A stretch of DNA of 64,000 nucleotides from Torymus aiolomorphi (Eukaryota > Arthropoda > Insecta > Hymenoptera > Torymidae). Positions 57,111 through 64,000 of the stretch are shown piece after piece. The translations under genes and the position numbers were made by a program. The stretch lies in assembly GCA_036365515.1 (NCBI GenBank), contig CM070876.1, positions 42,189,695-42,253,694 of the forward strand. The letters run 5' to 3'. The first letter of the stretch is position 1, and every line of letters begins with the position of its first letter. The notes beneath the pieces were generated by a model. That model was not told the origin of the DNA. It saw only the letters and a program-made list of their open reading frames with translations, and did not search any database.

Positions 57111-58019
57111 ATGGAGCAACAAATGAAAGTAGTGGTGCATGAGTTGCACAAGCCCGCTCGTCGCAACTATCTGCGTCGAAAATATGATATTCGTGGCATG
57201 GATGAGACGTGGCAAGCTGATCTAGTGGAAATGCAGCCATATGCGCGAAAGAACAAAGGTTACAGGTACATGCTCACCCTCATCGACATATTTTCCAAAT
57301 ACTCATGGGCAATTCCTGTGAAAAAGAAAACAGGTGAGGATGTAGCAGCAGCTATGAAGTCTGTGTTGTGTGAAAGTGGTCGAGTGCCGAAGAATCTCCA
57401 TACCGACAGAGAAAAGGAATTCTACAACAAGAAATTCGAAGCCCTCATGACGAAGTACAAGATAAATCTCTACTCGACGTACAGCAATTTCAAAGCCTCG
57501 ATATGTAAACGCTTCAATCGAACGTTGAAGAATGAGATGTGGAAAAAATTCAGTCTCCGTGGAAACTACAAGTGGTTGGATATCTTACCCGATTTGTTGA
57601 CAGCTTACAATGAGAGAAAACACAGAACAATTGGAATGAAGCCTAAAGATGTGACAAAGAACAGTAGTGTGAAACAGAAAATTGTCCAGCGTGAAAAGAA
57701 GCCTAAATTCCAAGTAGGGGACAAGGTACGTGTGAGCAGAGTCAAACAAGTTTTCGAAAAAGGATATACACCAAACTGGTCAACGGAGATATTCAGCATA
57801 ACAAAAGTAGCCGCTACAAACCCTGTTACTTATCATTTGATGGATTATCGCGAACAGCCTATAAGTGGAGGTTTCTACGAAGAGGAATTACAAAAGGTTA
57901 AATATACTGATATATATCTCGTGGAAAAAATTCTGAAAAAACGTGGTAATGAAGTTTACGTTAAATGGCTGGGATTTGATAGTTCCCACAACAGTTGGAT
58001 TGATAAATCAAACTTGTAA
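57111..58019 (+). CDS. Polinton integrase with chromodomain, catalytic Glu replaced by Lys
   Basis: 302 residues, open throughout. The retroviral-type core has TWQADLVEM (first Asp) and LHTDREKEFYN (second Asp). The third motif reads ASICKRFNRTLK, where the family has ASICERFNRTLK, so the DDE Glu is lost (codon AAA; GAA would be one change away). The C-terminus has an SH3-like VGDKVRVSR segment and a chromodomain YLVEKILKKRGNEVYVKWLG. Relatives integrate Polinton DNA with 6-bp duplications. This copy should not be active. Confidence 0.9.
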   Translation: MEQQMKVVVHELHKPARRNYLRRKYDIRGMDETWQADLVEMQPYARKNKGYRYMLTLIDIFSKYSWAIPVKKKTGEDVAAAMKSVLCESGRVPKNLHTDREKEFYNKKFEALMTKYKINLYSTYSNFKASICKRFNRTLKNEMWKKFSLRGNYKWLDILPDLLTAYNERKHRTIGMKPKDVTKNSSVKQKIVQREKKPKFQVGDKVRVSRVKQVFEKGYTPNWSTEIFSITKVAATNPVTYHLMDYREQPISGGFYEEELQKVKYTDIYLVEKILKKRGNEVYVKWLGFDSSHNSWIDKSNL

Positions 58020-58039
58020 AAAAAAAATTTTTTTTTTTT

Positions 58040-58100
58040 GGGAAGTAATGAGAGCCCCAACCATCGCTCTCACCTGTGAGGCACAACGATAATTGCTCAC
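58040..58100 (-). terminator. Conserved Polinton 3' stem-loop, copy 1
   Basis: Read on the minus strand (downstream of the 98-aa gene): CCTCACAGGTGAGAGC, loop GATGGTTGGG, then GCTCTCA (stem 58066-58072 with 58049-58055). The same element follows the 201-aa gene at 63915-63950 with an identical loop and a compensated stem change. It also lies after the integrase on the plus strand. A 3'-end or RNA-processing role is inferred. Confidence 0.65.
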
Positions 58101-58138
58101 CTCTCCGTGAAATTCCTTTTTTATTATTTTTTTTTTTT

Positions 58139-58435
58139 TTATACAATATTAAATTCAACACCACTATTTTTACATGTTATAAAGAGCTTGAGTTTGTTGG
58201 CGGCCTCCGCCATGTTGTTGAACATATCTTCATCCTTCTTCAGTGCTGAACATACTCGGCTGGGCAGGAAGATCTGGAACTCGTCTTCCAGGTTGGCAAC
58301 GTACTTGGATCCATATTTGGTCTTGACACGCCTCAATGCAATGACCATGAAGCTGTGATCGTGCTCCACGTCGGACAGCTTCTTCGTGGGTAGAAAGCCT
58401 CCACGGGCAATTTCATTAATTGCTGATAGATCCAT
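58139..58435 (-). CDS. Small conserved Polinton protein (98 aa)
   Basis: MDLSAINEIARGG, then HSFMVIALRRVKTKYG and a compact beta-rich stretch EFQIFLPSRVCSAL, ending with LKLFITCKNSGVEFNIV. Similar short proteins sit beside Polinton polymerases in insects. An OB-like or DNA-binding role is possible but not shown. The ATG follows a 5' UTR intron (GTAAGT at 58499 downwards, acceptor TTTCTAG next to 58435). Its upstream exon and promoter lie within the 3' end of the polymerase gene (58500-58760). Confidence 0.7.
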   Translation of the reverse strand: MDLSAINEIARGGFLPTKKLSDVEHDHSFMVIALRRVKTKYGSKYVANLEDEFQIFLPSRVCSALKKDEDMFNNMAEAANKLKLFITCKNSGVEFNIV

Positions 58436-58759
58436 CTAGAAAGAGGAAAAAATATGATTATTATGAGGGAGAGAGAGAGAGAGTGTGTAAAGTACTTACC
58501 TCAGGTTATTCCTTAGTCCTTGATCCTAGGTCTCTTCTTCAGAGGTTCGGAGATAGCTGTAGCGGAGTGCTTCTTCTGGAGCTCCTTCCAGCGACTGATG
58601 ACTCCGGCTGGCCTTAAGTACCCTGCCCCCCACCACTTTTTGGGCCGCCGTGGCCGCTGCTGTGGGAGTGGGGCAGCTCGCTGATTGGCCGGCGCAGGTT
58701 GTAGCCTGCACGGAGCTCTGGTCGGAGCACGTCGAGACCTGCCCGCACACACACTCCCC

Positions 58760-61700
58760 ACCATTGCGCAGCGCCATCTCGCACTCTCGGATGGAGAAGT
58801 GCCTCCACGGGAGACTCGGTCTCACCAAGCACCAGGTGGCGCTTGTCGTCGTGGGGGCTGAGCGCGATCTTCTGCTCCTTCTCCGTGCGGATGACGTGCA
58901 GGCGGGAGCGTATGTTGCGCTGCTCCTTTGCCAGCACCTGCTGCTCACGCAGGCAGCGCACGTAGTCCTCGAAGCTGATGGCCATCTTCACCACCGAGGA
59001 CTTGACGCCCTTGGCCTTCTTGATGGGCTTCTGGCCTTCGATACGGACGCCGTACATCTTGCTACGAAGGCCCACGAACTCCAACATGACGTTGCCATTG
59101 CACTCGTCCTTCATGAGTCCGACTACCTTCTTATTCGCGCGGGGCATACCAAACTGGTTACCCTCGGCGTAGTCCGAAGTGTCGAACTCATGAAGGTCGC
59201 GCTTCATGGCTTCGTACATGTCGAAGCCGCGGACCTCGTAGATGAGGCTGTCCGTATCGGTGTACATCAGCTTCGACGACTCACCCACAGTGCGCTGCAT
59301 ATGCTCGTAATGGAAGCGGTATACGTGGATCTTGGACAAGTCCAAGACTGCAAGACCCACGTATACCGGCTTCCTTATGGTACCTCTGTACGACTCAGTT
59401 GTATGGCCACCAAGTCCTCCCTGAAGACGGCTGTGCTGTGGAAGTTCGGCTTGGCTATGAGGGCCTCAGCCCCATAGCGCTCCTCCCACTTGCGCACCAG
59501 CTTGACATCCACCCGCTTGCGCTCGTTCTCCATGGTCTTGCCGTACACCGCGTTGTTGAACAGCTTGAAGAGGAGTTTCTCGAAGTCATTCTTCGCGTTC
59601 TTCCTCTTCTCGCTGTTCAGGTCGATGTACGGCTTCAACCATGGCTTCTGATCGAAGCGCAGCGCGCGGTGGACCTTAGTCAAGCGCAAGCCGTGTTTCA
59701 GGGCCTACTTAAGAGCGCTATAGTGGATGATATAGCGCTCTTTGTCGTACAGAGTCGTGAGCAACTTATCCTGTTTCTTACCAGGTGGCGTCATATGCTC
59801 TGGGCAGAGGGGCAGGTCTCTGTGAGCGTCGCGGAGGTGCTCCGGGTACTCCAGGTCCACCTCAAGAATGTAGCCCTCGTGATGGTTCTCGGGCACATCC
59901 CAGAAGTTGGGCTGCTCCACGTCCTCGACCCATCGGAAGCCTCCATAGGGCAGGGGTTGTGTCATGGCCCACCCGTAGCGGTTGTTGACATCATAGTAGA
60001 GGAAATACTTCGACTCCTCTTTAGGGTTGTAGAAGTCGCCCATGTAGCGGTTGTTGGCCTTGGCGTAGCGGTTAGAGCACTGACTTACACCACCCCAGAT
60101 GCCTCGCTCCACGAACAGAAGCATGTCGATGTCCGTGAGCAGCTCTAGCTCGATCTTGGTGTACTTGAGCATGGCGTCCCAACTGAGTCCTGGGGTGGTG
60201 TAGTAGTGCACCGGGTCGAGACCGTATGCCTCCAGGCAGTTGTCTCGGAAGTTCTCAAAGACGTCGGCAAGTAGCAGCACGTCCGTCGTAGACGTAGAGG
60301 TCGGAGTACTCGCCGAGACTCTGGATGTCGAAGGATTGCCGTACCTTCTGAGCGTGCTGATAGTCTTCCTCGTTGATGTCGCTGTTGTAGAGGCTGCTAT
60401 GAAAATCCTCCTTGGCTGGCAGTTCTCCCTCCTCCAGAATGTCGAGGGAGGAGACGTAGTCGTAGGGGAATACCCCCTTCCTCTTCAGCAGCTCTATCTG
60501 GTCAGCAGAGTAGCTCTTCCGGAATTCTCGTTCGGTGATGTTTAGGCGGTCGAAATAGGACGCCAACTTTCCAAGGGAGGAGGCCATGAAGCGGAGCGAG
60601 TCGACGAATCGCAGTTGAACCTCAGTGCCCTCGACGTACTTGGTGAAGGAGATGTATTTTTTCTTCCTCTGAGGGATGAGGCTCACTCGACCACCGAATC
60701 GCGTTGCGATCTCCATGATGAAGAGGTGGGAGTCGTATCCACTCAAGTTGTGGAAAACCACTGGCACAATCCTCGAATCCTGATACTGCAGGTTGCAGTT
60801 ATTGTGTGCTGGGCCTCTGTATCTGAAAAAACAAAATATATTAGAAAAGATACAAATTGTAAGATGGTGGGAGAAAAAAATTGTAAATACTTACTTTCCT
60901 GTGAGATGGCAGTGGTCCCTGACCTTCTTGTCCTGGCCGGTGAATGGCTTTCTGCACATGTAGCATTGTGTAGCCCTCTTGTGATCGTCCTTCTCTCGCT
61001 GTGTGAGGTCGTCCATAGGATGAGGGTTTTTAAGGGCATCGTTTAGCTCTTCGGCGAGCTCTCGCAGCTTGTCGACGAACCACTCTGCTGGATTTTGTCC
61101 GTCTTCTTCGTCCTTCCTGTAGCTGGTGTAGCAGCAGCGAGTCTCGTCGAAGCTACACTTTACGTAGAAGCCCACACTGAAGGCCTCGTGTCGCTGGTAG
61201 GCTCGCTCGTTGTCCGCCACAGGCTTGAGTACGTACTCAATGTCGGCGTATACAATGATGGGCATGCGTTCGTTATTTTTGAAGTTCTTGAACTTCAAGA
61301 TTTTCTCCTTCTCCATGGACAACTTGACCTTGCACTTATTGACCTATGCGCAGTCTACCTCGTGAGTCTTCAATTTTTCATCGCTCCAAAAATAGTGGAG
61401 ACAGCAATCACATATGAATTTTTTCTGGCGAAATTTCGATAACTCACTGTTCACCAATCGAGACAGATCGTTGATCCAGATGTAGTGGAACTTGGGCACT
61501 ACCTCATCCTCTTCTTCTTCATCATCCTCTTCCACGTAGTGGTCTTGTACGAGGAGAAGGTTGACATGTTGCTCCTTCTTGCCTTTTGTTACATGGCTCG
61601 GTGACAATTTGTCATCCCTCATGAAGAGTACAGCCCACTGGAACCACTTGTCGTCCTCGTTTTGCACGTTGATGCAGGCTTTCTTCTTTGTTATTTCATC

Positions 61701-62393
61701 AGGCAGTGGGATGTAGGAGTTTCCCCTCATGGGATTGAACTTGTTCACGTTAACAGCCAAGTTCAAGATGGAGCGCAGTGTCCAGCCGGAGTCTCGTTCC
61801 TGGAATTCCTCCATTTCACGGAGGACGGGCTGCTCGACGTTGGCTGCGAACCACTCGGTCAGTTCGGTGGCGATGTAGATTGGAGCGTTCTTCGTGTTGA
61901 AGTAGAAAATTTCTACAGTCTCCTCGTTGCCTGTGACCTTGGTGTACTCAGCAGCGAGCACTACGTTGACCTTGAGTGCATTGGGTTCCTCGAGAGCTGT
62001 CTCTATTTTCCCAATAAAGATAGCTCGAGCGTCTTCGAGGAATGTCGTTGTGTCCAGATGTTGGTGGTTGCTGATGACTCCGGTCTTTATGCGGCTATCG
62101 AAGGCCGAGTTGACGTCATCCCAGCTGACTCTTGACAAGCCTGCACCACGTATCGCAGAGAAGGTGAGCATGCTTTGTCGTATGCTCTATAGTACAGCGA
62201 TGGTCGACTCGCATTTTCGCTTCTCGTGCACGTTCATGCCTGGGCTGTGGAGAAGTCTCTCGTACGTCTCGATGTCGTCAACGATTATGACGTTGGCCCA
62301 TCTTTCAGCCATGTCGCTGCTCACATTGCCACCTCTCATCAGCTCCAATGCTTGCTGCATGAGCATGATGGATTCACGATTATCCAATGCCAT
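58760..62393 (-). pseudogene. Polinton DNA polymerase B, right copy, near full length but broken
   Basis: Start at ATG 62393. Visible on the minus strand: N-terminal region; CDCCLHYFW zinc-like motif; YADIEY (Exo I; the left copy has YADFEC); CYMCRKPF...DHCHLTG; a 62-bp intron at 60894-60833; NLSGYDSHLF (Exo II); [12 protein letters not shown] (motif A, Leu to Arg next to the Tyr); KLLFKLFNNAVYGKT (motif B); YTDTDSLIYEV (motif C); KMYGVRIEG. Lesions: stop near 62190 (TAC to TAG), internal loss of about 60 codons near 61620, CAG-to-TAG at about 61346, one-base insertion near 60270, CAG-to-TAG near 59705, one-base loss near 59375. The C-terminal end is uncertain. Not functional. Confidence 0.92.
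60833..60894 (-). other. Intron of polymerase B, right copy
   Basis: GTAAGT donor at 60894, TTTTTTCAG acceptor ending 60833. It interrupts LTGK|YRG in phase 2. The left copy keeps the donor (36305) but has lost the acceptor by deletion. Confidence 0.8.
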
Positions 62394-62838
62394 CCTAAGA
62401 AGAAGAAGAAAAAATGTATTAGTAATTGTATCGAGTGATAATAAAAAAAAAAAAAAAAAAAGTTGTAGAATACTCACTTGACACTTTCTCGTGATAGTAG
62501 ACGTGTAGGAGAGCTACTTGGGGGTATCCTGGAGAAAACTCACAGGAGAGCTCGGATCCTAGAAGTCGCGGTCGTCCTCGATCGGGTTTCTACTCTCATA
62601 GTAGATGGAGAAAACTCACAGCGATGATCTGTTGCCTCGCAAGAGAGCTACTTGAGGGTATCCTGGTGCAAACTCACAGGACAGCACGGATTCTAGAAGT
62701 CGCGGTCGTCCTCGACCGGGTTGTAGTAGATGGAGGTATCCTGGAGTATATCCTCTCAGGAGAGCTCGACACAGCGATATTTCAATGCACCTGGACGTCT
62801 CGTACTAGGTCTTGTTGCTTACGCACACTAAACTGGAA
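62394..62838 (-). promoter_or_regulatory. Repetitive leader and 5' UTR intron of polymerase B, right copy
   Basis: The intron runs from GTGAGT at 62477 to AG at 62395. The leader again contains two copies of the GAGAAAACTCACAGGA / CTAGAAGTCGCGGTCGTCCT block (about 62520-62590 and 62655-62730), mirroring 34178-34570. Confidence 0.75.
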
Positions 62839-63183
62839 TGAGCTCCTCGGCCGGCGTCTCGCCTTTTATAGCGATCGCGACGCATGCGCAGAAACAATCA
62901 GAGAGCGCCGTGGCATTTTTCCAAGAATTCTATGGTAGTTTGAAATTGCGTCAGCCAATCAGAGAGCTCCGTGCAGGTCTCAACCTGTTAAAAGCGTTTT
63001 TCCAAGAATTCTATGCAGGTCTCAACCTGTTAAAAGCGTTTTTCCAAGAATCCTATGCAGGTCAGCCAATCAGCGAGCTCCATGGGGGCGGGGCTTAGTA
63101 GGGAGCGTGGTGGTGGGGGTAGAGCACTCTGTATAGAGCGCTCGCTGCAGAGCGGTGGGGGAAGGTCCGTGAGGGTATATAAG
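62836..63183. promoter_or_regulatory. Two-way Polinton promoter, right copy
   Basis: Polymerase side (-): TATAAAAGG at 62870-62862 and initiator TCATTC with its A at 62839, again 31 bases apart. Other side (+): TATATAAG at 63176-63183, 30 bases before ATG 63213. The middle holds CCAATCAGAGAGCTCCGTGC-type CCAAT boxes and a direct repeat of about 44 bp (CAACCTGTTAAAAGCGTTTT) at 62980-63060. Confidence 0.75.
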
Positions 63184-63212
63184 CGGCGCATCGAGTTGAG
63201 GAGCTATTCGTC

Positions 63213-63876
63213 ATGGAGTACGTGGTGGACGTGCAGGGCTTCAAAGCCGCTGACAACGAGTTCATCTTCAAGGAGATGGTCATCGCTGCTCTAGAGGATG
63301 ATGCTACACCGTCGGTGTACAGCTTCAAATCTCCGCACCGTTGGGACGATCTACCGAGTGAGTGCAAGGGCACGAATCGCTGGCTGGAGTTGAACTATCA
63401 TGGCATACCCTGGAGCTCTGCAGAAATCCCGTACACGAAGCTGGTGGAGAGTGTACAGTATGGTTTGACAGGCGCGAACAAGGTGTACGTCAAGGGGATG
63501 GAGAAGAAGAGGTGGTTGCAGGATATATTGTTAAATATGTAAGTATACTTACCTCATATATAATCTTTGTTTACTTTATCAAACATAACCTTGTAGGAAC
63601 ATATGCAATGTTGAGGATATGGGTTGTCCTTCGCTGCAGACACTAAACCGAGAGGAGCCATATATACAGTGTACACATCATACCTTGGGAGATGAGCACT
63701 GCAACTGCGCCGTTCAGAACGTATTCACATTGAAAAAGTGGATACCTGACAGCAGCAGTCGACCAGAGTCATCGATTGACAGCTTCTACGTGAGCGCCGA
63801 CGACAACGCCGTGGATGAAGTGGATTTAAGTCAATGTAAACCTCTACACGTAATGTTAAGTGGAATGTATAATTAA
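63213..63876 (+). CDS. Polinton 201-aa conserved protein, intact two-exon gene
   Basis: Exon 1 63213-63538, intron 63539-63596 (GTAAGT...TTGTAG), exon 2 63597-63876; the splice keeps the frame in a split Met codon. Sequence features: MEYVVDVQGFKAADNEFIF, HGIPWSSAEIPYTKLVE, KVYVKGMEKKRWLQDIL, then EDMGCPSLQTLNRE and a Cys/His-rich CTHHTLGDEHCNCAVQNV, and an acidic tail. The layout recalls an RNase H-like exonuclease fold with conserved His/Cys, and this gene is regularly the divergent neighbour of PolB in insect Polintons. The function is unproven. It is undamaged although the polymerase beside it has at least six lesions. Confidence 0.75.
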
Positions 63877-64000
63877 TAAATGTAATAATGTAGAGGTAAT
63901 TGTATGTGGTTGTACCTCACAGGTGGGAGCGATGGTTGGGGCTCCCACTATTTAAAAAAAATAAAAAATTCTTACTCTACTATGAATTTTGAATTCCTGC
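63877..64000 (+). terminator. 3' UTR with conserved Polinton stem-loop, copy 2
   Basis: AATAAA at 63880-63885 follows the stop codon. Then GTACCTCACAGGTGGGAGC, loop GATGGTTGGG and GCTCCCAC give an 8-bp perfect stem (63923-63930 with 63941-63948). Matches copy 1 at 58040-58100. The element's own end was not reached. Confidence 0.7.

Overview
This window looks like repeat-dense nuclear DNA of an arthropod, most likely an insect. Only one host gene is recognisable: the last two coding exons of a Lis-1 (PAFAH1B1) orthologue at 9660-10222, with a normal GT-AG intron. The rest is dominated by transposable elements typical of insect genomes: a Polinton/Maverick, a Copia element with a priming site like the half-tRNA-iMet type, a mariner, a Helitron, a piggyBac-type MITE, a Penelope-like remnant and many foldback (long inverted repeat) elements. 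Single-exon shadows, GT-AG introns and metazoan TATA/Inr promoters rule out a prokaryote. I cannot name the species. Layout from left to right. 1-4064 is a foldback element clipped by the window start, with a tandem pair of 866-bp repeats inserted in its left arm. 4818-4885 is a tRNA-derived, SINE-like box. 5090-7190 is a second foldback, followed at 7200-7983 by a broken Penelope-like ORF with a GIY-YIG-type end. 9660-10222 is Lis-1. 10755-11150 is a small foldback, and 11590-11946 holds AT-rich repeats and a (GT)n tract. 12000-15900 has no recognised gene. 15925-17950 holds two hairpin modules around a TIR element that carries a truncated, frameshifted transposase-like ORF of the 'CDFAENY' kind. 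17985-31937 is a nest of foldback elements. The outer element has about 1.7-kb arms. A second, 6.8-kb foldback with a 9-bp target duplication sits in its left-hand satellite. A third lies inside that one and carries a 173-bp tandem array with a higher-order period. Two further MITEs and a mariner have entered the remaining 92-bp satellite. 31990-33520 holds more tandem repeats. 33541-64000 is Polinton territory cut by a 15-kb intruder. On the left (33541-37140) lies a truncated copy with DNA polymerase B on + and a remnant of a divergent gene on -. On the right (53590-64000) lies a longer copy in the opposite orientation: a small spliced remnant (-), adenain-like protease (-), a PLA2/minor-capsid-like protein (-), packaging ATPase (+), two structural-type proteins (+), integrase with chromodomain (+), a small conserved protein (-), polymerase B (-) and an intact two-exon 201-aa protein (+). 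Major capsid and penton genes were not found. Both polymerase copies are pseudogenes, and the integrase has lost its catalytic Glu, so neither copy can move on its own. Between the two copies, about 37700-53035 is an element with inverted repeats of 0.5-0.9 kb around Helitron Rep/helicase genes. A 7.3-kb Copia provirus (38941-46266) and a 535-bp TTAA-duplicating MITE (49717-50251) have landed inside it. How the parts relate: the Polinton genes would have formed one replication and packaging set (PolB, integrase, ATPase, protease, capsid-associated proteins). They are arranged as divergent pairs from short two-way promoters, and two of the genes end in the same 3' stem-loop. The nesting gives a relative order of insertion: Polinton, then Helitron element, then Copia and MITE; and outer foldback, then inner foldback, MITEs and mariner.
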